Source: Streptomyces griseoaurantiacus
GTDB taxonomy: Bacteria; Actinomycetota; Actinomycetes; Streptomycetales; Streptomycetaceae
Direction: 5' to 3'
DNA length: 64,000 nt
NCBI GenBank assembly: GCA_014656015.1
Contig: BNBP01000016.1
Span: 1-64,000 of the forward strand
Of the stretch, positions 8,734 through 17,798 are shown in pieces. Numbering within the stretch: the first letter of the stretch is position 1; each line of letters starts with the position of its first letter. The notes beneath the pieces were generated by a model that had not been told where the DNA came from, ran no database searches, and worked only from the letters and a program-made list of their open reading frames with translations. The position numbers were made by a program, and so were the translations under genes.

Positions 8734-9485
8734 GACGTGCGCTTCGGATGACACTGCTCCTCCTCGTCGGTGCCGGCCTGCTGCGCGTCGCCCTGTTCAC
8801 CGACCTGTATCTGCGGTACGTCAAGCAGGGGATGCGCCCGCTGCTCATCGCCTCCGGAGCACTGCTGGTCCTGCTGGCGGCGGCGGAAGCGGTGTCCGGC
8901 GCGCGCCGCCGCGAGGACGACGGCCACGGGGACGACGAGGAGCAGGAGCATGGCCACGGCCACCATGCCTCCGGGACACCCCGGGCCGCATGGCTGTTGC
9001 TTCCGCCCGCTCTCAGCCTGCTGCTGTGGGCACCGCCTGCCCTGGGCGCGTACACCGCCGCCCGTCAGCCCGCCCAACCCGTCACACGCGCAAGCGATTT
9101 CGACCCGCTGCCCGCCACCTCCCCCCTGCCCCTCACCCTCTCCGACTTCACCCGCCGCGTGCGGCAGGACGACACACAGGCCATCAAGGGACGGGTCGTA
9201 CGGTTGACGGGTTTCGTCACCCCGGGCGGCCGGGACGGCGACTGGTCGCTGAACCGGATCATCATCTCCTGCTGTGCGGCGGACGCTCGAACGGTGAAGG
9301 TGCGGGTCCGCAGCCCTCACACACCGGCAGCCGACACGTGGGTGACCGTCACCGGCACCTGGCGCCCCGGCGGAACGCTGGGGACGGCTTCCGCGCCGGT
9401 CGCGCTCGAGGCCCGTTCCGTGCGGAAGGTCGCCAAACCGGTGAACGCGTACACCGACGCCCTCCTGCCGGCACCTTCCGAATAG
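8730..9485 (+). CDS. TIGR03943 family (YcgQ-like) membrane protein with His-rich loop
   Basis: 251 residues from the GTG overlapping the permease stop codon. Two or three TM helices lie in the first 110 residues. A strongly His/Asp/Glu-rich loop (residues 64-79, including EQEHGHGHH) sits between them. A C-terminal beta-rich domain carries the conserved double Cys (IIISCCAADA, 181-182) and GFVT. Family knowledge: TIGR03943 proteins always pair with a YraQ-type permease and in Bacillus are controlled by zinc limitation. The histidine loop fits a metal-binding role. Function as one transport unit is an inference from coupling and family pairing. Confidence 0.9.
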   Translation: MRRALRMTLLLLVGAGLLRVALFTDLYLRYVKQGMRPLLIASGALLVLLAAAEAVSGARRREDDGHGDDEEQEHGHGHHASGTPRAAWLLLPPALSLLLWAPPALGAYTAARQPAQPVTRASDFDPLPATSPLPLTLSDFTRRVRQDDTQAIKGRVVRLTGFVTPGGRDGDWSLNRIIISCCAADARTVKVRVRSPHTPAADTWVTVTGTWRPGGTLGTASAPVALEARSVRKVAKPVNAYTDALLPAPSE

Positions 9486-9598
9486 GCCGCCCCGACGATC
9501 CTCAGCGACCGCGGCTGCCCGGCACGTCGAGTCCACCCCAGGAGCGCGACGTCGTGGTGATCGACGTCCCTGAGCGTGCAGCCGCGGCGGAACTCGAG

Positions 9599-9618
9599 TC
9601 GGCGATGTTCATCGCCGA
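9599..9618. terminator. Hairpin between convergent genes
   Basis: TCGGCGATG and CATCGCCGA are perfectly complementary around TT. It sits between the stop of the TIGR03943 gene and the stop of the opposing reductase gene, so it could end both transcripts. Confidence 0.45.
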
Positions 9619-9629
9619 AGGCCCGACGC

Positions 9630-10241
9630 TCAGCCCTCGGCGTTCCTGCGGTAGCGGACGTGGGTGGCCAGGGGCGAGTGGAGTACCTCGACGGGCTCGA
9701 AGCCGAAGGTCTCGACGCCGTCGAAGAGACGTTCGCCGCTGCCGAGCAGGACGGGGGCGATGTCGAGGGTGAGTTCGTCGATCACCCCGGCGTTGAGTGC
9801 CTGGCGCACCGTCGAGGCGCCGCCGGCGATGTCCACGCCGTTCCCCTCGGAGGCTTCGAGAGCCTGCGCGTAGGCGGCGTCGAAGCCTTCCGTCACGAAG
9901 TGGAAGGTGGTCCCGCCCTTCATCGTGACCGGTGCGTGGGCGTAGTGGGTGAGGACGAAGACCGGGGCGTGGTAGGGCGGCTCGGGGCCCCACCACCCCT
10001 CCCACGTCTCGTTCCACTCGCCCCGGACGGGCCCGAACATGTTCCGGCCCATGACGTAGGCGCCACGGGAGCGCATCAGCCACCCGTTCGCCGTGCTGTC
10101 GGCCTCGGTGGCGCGTGGGTCGCCGATGTGCCATCCGTGCAGCTCCGGGCCGCGCAGGCCCAGCGGATCGTCCCGGCTCTGCTCGGGGCCGGCGACGAAG
10201 CCGTCGAGCGAGATCGACATGTGGCAGGTGGTGTCGGTCAT
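9630..10241 (-). CDS. Dihydrofolate reductase-fold protein (RibD C-terminal-like)
   Basis: 203 residues; the ATG at 10241 has GAAGGA upstream, and further 5' codons look non-coding. It follows the RibD_C/DHFR-like pattern: an N-terminal strand with SLDGFVAGP, AYVMGRNMF (NADPH-binding region), PVFVLTHY, then the GVDIAGGASTVRQALNAGVIDELTLDIAPVLLGSG region. Proteins of this type reduce unknown substrates with NADPH; the riboflavin-pathway RibD partner (deaminase) is absent, so it is not a riboflavin gene. It stands alone, converging on the permease pair. Stand-alone members are very common in Streptomyces and their substrates are not known. Confidence 0.88.
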   Translation of the reverse strand: MTDTTCHMSISLDGFVAGPEQSRDDPLGLRGPELHGWHIGDPRATEADSTANGWLMRSRGAYVMGRNMFGPVRGEWNETWEGWWGPEPPYHAPVFVLTHYAHAPVTMKGGTTFHFVTEGFDAAYAQALEASEGNGVDIAGGASTVRQALNAGVIDELTLDIAPVLLGSGERLFDGVETFGFEPVEVLHSPLATHVRYRRNAEG

Positions 10242-10629
10242 CGGTGTCCTTCGGAGTGCGGCGGTTGCGGAGTGCCGAGCGGTCCTCGGACGGCACGACA
10301 CGCGTACAGACTGTCAGAGGCAGCCGAGTGGCCGCGCGCCCGCTGCCACGTCGCCATCGGCTCCGCCGACACCTGCCGGATCAGCGCGCAGATCACCCGC
10401 TCCGACAGCCCCTGTCCGCCGGGCGCCCCCGTCGTCGCTCCGGGGGAGGCCATCACCGGGGAGGTCGTCGGTCACCCGACCAGTGGTGTGGCCGCCGGCA
10501 TGTTCGTCCCCGACGCCGCCGACCCCGCCGCGCGGACCCTCCGGGTGACGGCCACGGGTAGCCACCACGGCGGTGCGACCGCCCGGTCCCGCACAGGGCT
10601 GCCACCACGCCCGCGCGGCCGGGCGGTCG
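10242..10629. other. 388-bp stretch without a recognisable gene
   Basis: Upstream region of the reductase plus about 300 bases with open frames but no family resemblance and irregular composition. The frame reading APVVAPGEAITGEVVGHP around 10420-10480 looks slightly protein-like but has no start, ribosome site or conserved ending. I see no repeat, RNA or operator in it. Confidence 0.5.
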
Positions 10630-10842
10630 TCAGTGGGTGTGCGTACGCGAGTCGGGACGGGCCAGGCCGACGACAGCGGTGACCACGAGAGCCAGAGCGG
10701 CGAGGGCGGAGACGACGGGCAACACGGCCACGCCGGTGCGCAGTTGCCAGACGGCGTTGACCGCCATCAGGACGCCGGCGAGAAGATAGAGCACGCTCAT
10801 GCCCCGGCTCGCCGGGACGATCCGCCACGGGTGATCCCTCAT
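10630..10842 (-). CDS. Small two-TM membrane protein
   Basis: 70 residues from ATG 10842, which has GGAGG 7 nt upstream on the minus strand. Two hydrophobic helices (MSVLYLLAGVLMAVNAVW and LPVVSALAALALVVTAVVGLA) connected by a short basic turn, with a His-rich tail (TRSHTH-like). No family is recognised. It lies 36 nt downstream of the AraC-type regulator on the same strand and may share its transcript. Confidence 0.6.
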   Translation of the reverse strand: MRDHPWRIVPASRGMSVLYLLAGVLMAVNAVWQLRTGVAVLPVVSALAALALVVTAVVGLARPDSRTHTH

Positions 10843-10878
10843 GCCTGCCTCCTGCGTCCGACTCGCCCTGATGGTGCA

Positions 10879-11962
10879 TCAGTTCGCGTTCCCGAGGAGC
10901 GGGAAGTCATTCCCGGTCCGGCGCCCGGGTCGTTCGGAGCCCGACGGGGCCTCCCAGGCGGAAGGTCGGTGGGAGTCGGCCTGCCGCAGTCTTCGCTCCT
11001 CCTCGGCGGCGGCGATCATCCGGGAAGGAGCCTCCCCGTACTGCTTCTTGAAGGCCCGGACGAAGTGGCTGCTGTCCGCGAAGTGCCAGCGTGCCGCGGC
11101 CTCCGCGATGCTCGGCCTGTCCCACGGGATGAGCAGTTCCCGCCGCGCCTGTTCCAGCCGCCTGCGGCGCACATAGGCCGCCACCGGCTCCTCGGCGGTG
11201 GCGAACGCGCGATGCAGGGTGCGGACGGAGACATTGAGCCGGCGGGCCAGTAAGGAGGGGGAGAGGTCGGGCTCGGCCAGGTACTCGTCCGCGAGTTCCA
11301 TCGCGGCGCGGGCGAGTGCGGGAGCGAGCCGGGGCTCGAGGGCGTCGAACTCCCGTCGCAGGGCTCCCCTGGTGAGTTCGAGCAGGGCGTCCCGCGCGCC
11401 GAGCAGTCCCGCCGGGCCGAGGTCCCTCACCGTCTCGCGGACCATGCGCGCATGGGCCATCAGGACACGCATCTCACTCGACCGGTTCGAGCCCAGGACG
11501 GGCCGTCCGCCGGAGACTCCCTGCAGCACCGAGGGGGGGCAGGATCAACACCGTCGCCCGCGATCCCGGCCTCACGTCGAACGAGGTGGGCGGGCCGTTG
11601 CGGCGGGCGAGGAAGGACCCGTCCGGCACCGTGACGTCCGCCTCGCCTCCACCGAGCCCGGTGAAACGCCAGGACCCCTGCCGCATCAGGTGGACGAGCA
11701 CCCGGTCGCCACCCTCGCCCGGACCCGAGGTGCGTCCCCGAAAGTGTGCGAAACGGACGTCCGCGATCACCGCGTCATGGGCTCTCGCGGCCCTGACACC
11801 GATCCGGAAGGCGCCCCGTTCGCCGGTGTCCAGTGAGGGCAGGGGCAGGGCCTCGCCCGTCTGCGTGTCCCATGCCCGCCGGAAGACGGCGAAGCCGTTC
11901 TCCCCGTGTTCGGGCCCCGTGACGTCCGCGGTGAACGCCCCGCCCGGCTGCCGTGCACTCAT
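10879..11962 (-). pseudogene. AraC-family regulator, split by a frameshift in a C7 run
   Basis: Two frames together make a complete AraC regulator. From ATG 11962 the first frame encodes the N-terminal sensing domain (AraC_binding_2 type), ending ATVLILPP. The second frame encodes the rest: SVLQGVSGG, GSNRSSEMRVLMAHARMV, then a double-HTH (LSPSLLARRLNVSVRTLHRAF, SIAEAAARWHFADSSHFVRAFKKQYGEAPS). The frames meet in seven Gs at 11533-11539 (C7 on the coding strand); removing one C restores ILPPSVLQGV. So the gene is broken by one base, or this is an assembly error, or slippage. It faces an O-methyltransferase gene 142 nt away, its likely target. Confidence 0.85.
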
Positions 11963-12104
11963 CGTCGTCCCCGTTCCCGCCTGCCGCCGGCGACGCGGAA
12001 GTCCGGTCGACGTGGCACTCGGATACATGCGCCACCGCTCCCGCGGGATCAAAACTACAGACCTCACCAGCCGTTGTTATCGAAGTGAACGAGGTACCAC
12101 TCCC

Positions 12105-13145
12105 ATGACAGGGACGACCGTGACGCAGGCGACCGACCCGGCCGCGGATGCCGCGAGCCTGCTGAACCTGATCGCCGGTGGCGCGATGACCCAGATCGTG
12201 CACGCCGTGGCCGCGCTCAACATCGCCGACCACCTCGCCGGGGAGCCGCGCACGGCCAAGGAGGTGGCCGCGCGTGAAGGCAGCAACGAACGGACCACCT
12301 TCCGTCTGATGCGGGCCGCCGCCTCGCTGGGGCTGCTCAGCTACGAGGGGGAGGGCCGCTTCGGCCTGACCGGCATGGGCGGGCTCCTGCGCAGCGACAC
12401 GCCGGTCTCCCTGCGCCCCATGGCGCTGGTACAGGCCGCGCCCTCGCACTGGCAGCCCTGGGGCCTGTTCCCCGAGGCGGTGCGCAAGGGAGAGAGCCAG
12501 GCCGGGAAGGCGCTGGGCGCGGACATCTTCGACTATTACGCACGGCCGGAGAACGCCGAGATGGCGCGGATCTTCTCCGAGGCGATGGGCGGCATGTCCG
12601 CCATGGTGACCCAGGGCGTCGTGGCCGGGGCGGACCTCGAAGGCGTCTCCACCGTGGTCGACGTGGGCGGCGCCGACGGGCACCTGGTGCTGGCCCTCAT
12701 GGAGGCCCGTCCCGAGCTGCGCGGTCAGGTGCTCGACCTTCCGCACGCCGTCGAAGGCGCGGTGGAGGAGGCCGCGCGGCGCGGTCTGTCCGACCGGTTC
12801 TCCGGCGCAGCCGGCGACTTCTTCGCCGAGGTTCCCACCGCGGACCTGCACGTGCTCAAGACGGTACTGCACGACTGGGACGACGACCGTGCCCTGCGCA
12901 TCCTGCGCAACTGCCGCGCCGCGGCGGGCGAGGGAGGACGTGCGCTGGTCGTGGAGATGGTCCTCGCGGAGGTCGGCACGTCCGACTTCGCCACCATCTC
13001 CGACATGGCCATGCTCTGCGTCACGGGCGGCGTCGAACGCGACCTGGACGAGTTCGACGCCCTCTTCGCCGCGGCCGGCTGGAGCCGGGGCAGGACGTAT
13101 CCCGTCGGCGGCGGCCACTTCGGCATGGAACTCCGGGCCGTCTGA
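12105..13145 (+). CDS. SAM-dependent O-methyltransferase (family 2)
   Basis: 346 residues. An N-terminal winged-helix dimerisation domain (GAMTQIVHAVAALNIADHLAG, TFRLMRAAASLGLLSYEGEG, FGLTGMGGLLRSD) precedes a methyltransferase_2 Rossmann domain. That domain has the SAM loop VVDVGGADGHL near 184-194 and the catalytic-His motif LKTVLHDWDDDRALRIL. This is the architecture of small-molecule O-methyltransferases of secondary metabolism (carminomycin or caffeate type). There is no polyketide or peptide cluster around it, so it may act alone on phenolic compounds. It is divergent from the frameshifted AraC regulator, whose loss could silence or free it. Confidence 0.92.
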   Translation: MTGTTVTQATDPAADAASLLNLIAGGAMTQIVHAVAALNIADHLAGEPRTAKEVAAREGSNERTTFRLMRAAASLGLLSYEGEGRFGLTGMGGLLRSDTPVSLRPMALVQAAPSHWQPWGLFPEAVRKGESQAGKALGADIFDYYARPENAEMARIFSEAMGGMSAMVTQGVVAGADLEGVSTVVDVGGADGHLVLALMEARPELRGQVLDLPHAVEGAVEEAARRGLSDRFSGAAGDFFAEVPTADLHVLKTVLHDWDDDRALRILRNCRAAAGEGGRALVVEMVLAEVGTSDFATISDMAMLCVTGGVERDLDEFDALFAAAGWSRGRTYPVGGGHFGMELRAV

Positions 13146-13156
13146 CCACGACGAGG

Positions 13157-13174
13157 GGTGCCGGGCCCGGCACC
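13157..13174. terminator. Palindromic hairpin between convergent genes
   Basis: GGTGCCGGGCCCGGCACC is an 18-base perfect palindrome, 11 nt after the methyltransferase stop and before the stop of the opposing secreted-protein gene. Probable bidirectional terminator. Confidence 0.5.
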
Positions 13175-13235
13175 TCCGCCGTCGCCACTTTCGCCGCACG
13201 ACCGGTCGCCGCCCACCCGTGGGCGGCACCGGACG

Positions 13236-14000
13236 TCAGTTCACCACGACCTTGTCCCCGGACGAGGCCGACCGGCCGGTGGTGGTGTTGCCGTAGTACA
13301 CCCAGCGCCAGCTACCCGTCGTGGAGGCGGTCACAGTCGTTCTGAGGGCGCCCGAGCCGTTGGCGTTCACCTTCTTCACCGTGGTGTAGGAGGAGGAGCC
13401 GGCGGGCTTGAACTGCAGGCTCACCCGGCGGTCCCCGTAGGACACGTACTTCCTGCTCTGCCAGTCGGCCCGCGTGACCTTTCCGGTCACGGTGAGGGTC
13501 CTGCCCCTGGACACCGGCTCGGGCGAGGCGTTGACGGTCAGGCGGGAGTTGCGCTTGACGTAGGCCGTCAGGCCCTTGTCGTCGACGTCACCGCCGCCGC
13601 CGTCGAAGGACACCTCGGCCCCGACGGTCCATGCTCCGGCCTCGCTGTTGCGCATGTCCCACACGCTCGGGTCGAAGTACATCGTCTCCTGGAAGTCGCA
13701 GGCGACCGTGCTCACCCTGACGCAGTCGCTCGTCTCGATGGCGTGCCACAGCCGGTCGTCCGCGGTGCGGCGGAACAGGAACACCGCCGGCCACTTCCAC
13801 CTGTGCGAGGTAGTCATCCGGAAGGACGCGGGCACGGCGACCTCCTTCGACACCCCGATCACGATCGGCTTGCCGCCGTTCACCCGCACACGGGTGAACG
13901 AGACCCCGCCCTCGGCCGCCCCGGCCGGCACCGCCGCCAGAGCGACGAACGCCGCCGCGGCCCCACCGGCCGTAACGGCCTTCCAGACCTGCTTCCCCAC
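13236..14000 (-). CDS. Secreted protein with Ig-like/jelly-roll domains
   Basis: 254 residues from GTG 14000 (GGGGA upstream). A signal peptide is clear: MGKQVWKAV, a hydrophobic core and cleavage near PAGAAEGG. The mature part is beta-rich with Tyr/Trp/Thr: an N-terminal domain with two Cys (SDCVRVSTVACDF) likely disulfide-bonded, and a C-terminal Ig-like repeat (SRGRTLTVTGKVTR, RRVSLQFKPAGSSSYTTVKKV, SWRWVYYGNTTTGRS). Such C-terminal repeats are typical of secreted Streptomyces proteins of unknown role, perhaps surface binding. It stands alone between the methyltransferase and the MoxR operon. Confidence 0.8.
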   Translation of the reverse strand: MGKQVWKAVTAGGAAAAFVALAAVPAGAAEGGVSFTRVRVNGGKPIVIGVSKEVAVPASFRMTTSHRWKWPAVFLFRRTADDRLWHAIETSDCVRVSTVACDFQETMYFDPSVWDMRNSEAGAWTVGAEVSFDGGGGDVDDKGLTAYVKRNSRLTVNASPEPVSRGRTLTVTGKVTRADWQSRKYVSYGDRRVSLQFKPAGSSSYTTVKKVNANGSGALRTTVTASTTGSWRWVYYGNTTTGRSASSGDKVVVN

Positions 14001-14193
14001 CTGATTTCCCCTCTTCCCGTGGAACCCACCGAAGGCTCATTCTTCCGGCGCCCCGCAGACAGCCGACACCGCCCCCGGGGTTGTGGGCCCGCGCCCCACG
14101 AGGGGGCCGCCGCGGTACGAGGCGGGGCGGTGCGACTGCCGGCGGTACGGGGGACCGCAGCCCCTGTCGCAGGTGTTCGCGGACGCGGAGGAC

Positions 14194-14221
14194 CTGACCG
14201 ATCCCGCCTGACCGATCCCGC
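14194..14221. repeat. Tandem 14-bp duplication
   Basis: CTGACCGATCCCGC occurs twice head to tail (14194-14207, 14208-14221) in the gap between two minus-strand genes. The rest of the 14001-14246 gap shows no gene I can assign. Confidence 0.7.
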
Positions 14222-14232
14222 CCGAGCGGGAT
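14215..14232 (-). terminator. Hairpin at the end of the MoxR operon
   Basis: ATCCCGC and GCGGGAT form a 7-bp stem with a 4-nt loop, 14 nt downstream of the last gene of the minus-strand operon (stop at 14247). It uses the second copy of the tandem duplication as its left arm. Confidence 0.5.
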
Positions 14233-14246
14233 GCCGAGGAGCGCGG

Positions 14247-14852
14247 TCAGTCGTGGTGCGGGTGGTGACGGACACGCAGTGCCAGTACCAGGCAGGCCCC
14301 GGTCGCGACGACGGCCAGTGAGGCGGGCAGACGTGCCCATGAGGTGCCCGCGATCGGGGCCTCGGCCGCGAGCAGTACCACCGCGGTCGCGGCGGCCACC
14401 GCCGCCGCGGTCGCCGCCCGCGGGCGCTCGCGCGGCGCGGTGACACCGACCGTCCACGCATCGGTGACGAGCAGATAGGCACCCAGCAGGGCGGCGACGC
14501 AGACCACCAGCCAGAACGGGGGATCGGTGGCGGCGGCGGCCACGATCGCCGCGGCGGGCAGCACGGTCGTCCGGTGCCGGGCCACCAGGGCCCGCCGGCG
14601 CCCGGACGGCCGGACGGGGCGGGCGTCGACCATCGGCGCGGCCCACCACGCGGCCGCCACCGCCCCCACGCACAGCGCCTTGGCCGGCACGGATGCGTGC
14701 GGGACGGCCGGCGGGTCGCAGGCGGCGACGGCAAGGGCCGTGCCCAGCAACCGGTCGGTGAGGCGTGAGGTGAGCCGTGCACGGAGCCGGGCGGCACGGC
14801 CGTCGGCGCGGCGCGGGCCGGACGGGGTGATCGGGGCAGGGGCGGCGGTCAT
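14247..14852 (-). CDS. Membrane protein, last gene of the MoxR-DUF58 operon
   Basis: 201 residues; its ATG overlaps the stop of the DUF58 gene (ATGA), so the two are translationally coupled. It has about five hydrophobic segments (VPAKALCVGAVAAAWWA, TVLPAAAIVAAAA, FWLVVCVAALLGAYLLVT, AAAVAAATAVVLLAA, PASLAVVATGACLVLAL) and a His-rich tail. No named family is recognised. Its place in the operon suggests an accessory membrane component of the MoxR/DUF58 system. Confidence 0.78.
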   Translation of the reverse strand: MTAAPAPITPSGPRRADGRAARLRARLTSRLTDRLLGTALAVAACDPPAVPHASVPAKALCVGAVAAAWWAAPMVDARPVRPSGRRRALVARHRTTVLPAAAIVAAAATDPPFWLVVCVAALLGAYLLVTDAWTVGVTAPRERPRAATAAAVAAATAVVLLAAEAPIAGTSWARLPASLAVVATGACLVLALRVRHHPHHD

Positions 14853-16188
14853 CGGGTGCCCCCGTGGACGCGGGTGCGGAGCAGCGGCGCGAGGGCGAGG
14901 TCGAGGGTCCGGCCGGGCCGGTGGGCGACGACCGCGATGCCGTGCTCCACCAGAGCGAAACGCATGGCGTCGCGGTCGGCCCGCCAGAGCCGCAGCGCGA
15001 GTTCGTCCTCGGTGTCGCCGGGTTCCGGGACCGGCTCGCCGGCCGGGATCTCGACCACGACCATCGGGTTGGCCCGCCCGCGCACCTGATGCAGGATGCC
15101 GAGGATCCGCTGGTCGGCCAGCGGCGTGAGGACGTACACCAGCGCTCCCCGGGGCAGTGCGGGCGGCGGCAGCCGGTCGAGTCCCTCCGAGCGGTACGCG
15201 CGGTCCTTGCGGACCTCCAGCACGCTTTCGACGATGCGGTAGAAGTACCCCTGGCCGCTGCCCGGTTGGAGCCAGCGGGTCGCGCCGCCGACCGACACCA
15301 CGCCGACCCGGTCGTGGGTGCGCAGGTAGGCGCGGACCAGTCCGGCGGCGGCGCGGAGGGTCTCGTCGAGCGAGGACGCCCCGGTGACCGGGTCGACCAC
15401 GTCGGCGAGCACGTCCAGCAGTACCACGGTGTCGGCGGCGCGTTCCGCGGCGAACTGGTGGACCTGAAGGGTGCCGCGACGGGTGGTGGCGGGCCAGTGG
15501 ATCCGCCGCTGCCGTTCGCCGCGCACGTAGGGGTGCACGCCGGTGACCTCGACGCCCTCGCCGCGCTGCGCGGCGGTGTGCTCACCGAGGCGCTGCGGCA
15601 GCCGGACCGGGACGGGCGTGAGGCCGGCGTGCCCGGGCAGCGGGAAGACGGCGATCTCGCCGAGGTCGACCCGAACGGTGCGCCGGGCCAGCCCGCCGAG
15701 GTCGTAGACGTCGACATCGACGGTGCCGAGGGCCCAGCGGCCCCAGCGTTGCGCGGTCATGACGAGTTCGACGCGGTGCGGGCCGACCGCGAGGCGGTCG
15801 AGCCGGATGCCGTGACCGAGGGCGACTCCGGGGTCCACGCGGCCGGTCCCGCCGTCGTAGGACACCTCGATGCGCACCGCCACCCGCTCGCCCTCGAAGC
15901 ACCTGCGCGGCTCCACCGCGGCCCGGGCCGTCACCGTCCCCGGGCGTGGCCCGTTCGGCAGAGCGAGGGCGAGGAGCACCAAGGGAGGGGTGGCGAGAGC
16001 GAGTACCCAGGAATGCCCGGTGATGAGTGCGGCGGCGCATCCGAGAACGGCCAACGTGCCCAGTCGGAGGGCGCGTTCACCCGCGCGCGGACCGGACGGA
16101 GGCGGTGGCGGAGGCTGGGAGGACACGTCGTGGCGGCCGTTCAGGGCCCGCTCGACGGCGGCCGCTCCGCGGTCCGGCACACGCTCCG

Positions 16189-16192
<4 letters not shown>
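14849..16192 (-). CDS. DUF58 domain protein
   Basis: 447 residues. Two TM helices lie near the N-terminus (RLGTLAVLGCAAALITGH, VLALATPPLVLLALAL). An Ig-like region follows, then the DUF58 signature GVHPYVRGERQRRIHWPATTRR and a vWA-like domain (TVVLLDVLADV). Family knowledge: DUF58 proteins are encoded with MoxR AAA+ ATPases, and the pair is thought to act as a chaperone/assembly unit for envelope or metallo-enzymes; the target here is unknown. Its ATG overlaps the MoxR stop by 4 bases and its own stop overlaps the next start. Confidence 0.93.
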
Positions 16193-17196
<1,004 letters not shown>

Positions 17197-17261
17197 GATC
17201 GGGTCCTCAGGGAGCGGGGGCGGGGGCGTGGGGGCCGCGGAACCGGCCGCGGCGTCGGCGG

Positions 17262-17798
17262 TCACAGGGCTTCCAGACGGTCGAGCAGGGAACGCAGGAC
17301 GGGTTCGGGGAGAGCGGGCAGCGGAGGGGGCGCCTCGGGGTCGATCCACGGCCACAACTCGGCCCCGACCAGTGACCGGGCCCGCCGCGGGTTCCGGTAC
17401 ATCGCCACGCCGTGCCGTTCGGCCAGCCGGGCGGCGAACAGCCGCTGCAACCGGGGCCGCACGACGGTGGCGAAGTGCGCGCCGTCCTCGTCCGCGAGGG
17501 TGTCGGCGACGATGCGCCGCCAGCCGCCGAGCGCCGGGGCACGGCTGTTCAGCAGACGCACCGGCTCGCGATGGCCGCTGTCCTGGGCGGCGCCGCCCGC
17601 CACGTAGCGCGCCAGGACCAGTGCGCCCGCGGTGATGAGGGCGAGGCCGGTGGCGGCGGCCGGGACACCGTCGGCCAGGGCGAGCAGCACTTCGGTCGCG
17701 ACCGCGACGGTACCCAGGACGGCGAACGAGTGACGCAGGGAGCCGGGCGTTCCGAGCGCGGCGTCGAGGAGGGCCCGTATCCGGGCGGGTGCCTTCAC
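17262..17798 (-). CDS. Unknown protein in the MoxR-DUF4129 operon
   Basis: 178 residues from a GTG that overlaps the stop of the DUF4129 gene (GTGA). One or two TM helices lie near the N-terminus (HSFAVLGTVAVATEVLLALA; GLALITAGALVLARYVAGG). A basic cytoplasmic part follows (NSRAPALGGWRRIVADTL, RPRLQRLFAARLAERHG). The conserved-looking PRLQRLFAARLAERHGV and GAELWPWIDPEAP recur in Streptomyces MoxR operons, where this gene commonly sits between DUF4129 and MoxR. No activity can be inferred. Confidence 0.82.
   Translation of the reverse strand: MKAPARIRALLDAALGTPGSLRHSFAVLGTVAVATEVLLALADGVPAAATGLALITAGALVLARYVAGGAAQDSGHREPVRLLNSRAPALGGWRRIVADTLADEDGAHFATVVRPRLQRLFAARLAERHGVAMYRNPRRARSLVGAELWPWIDPEAPPPLPALPEPVLRSLLDRLEAL

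Noticed and set aside
9502..9612. 36-residue Ser/Thr-rich minus-strand peptide (MNIADSSSAAAARS...) after the reductase, resembling a lanthipeptide leader/core
   Set aside because: No ribosome site, no Cys in the peptide, no modifying enzyme nearby; it overlaps a hairpin.
10314..10568. Open frames on both strands upstream of the reductase
   Set aside because: Irregular, Gly/Asp-rich, without recognisable family or start; treated as non-coding.
14046..14211. Plus-strand segment ending in SQVFADAEDLTDPA that looks like a C-terminus
   Set aside because: No start or upstream homology could be seen; composition is mixed and the frame opens only briefly.
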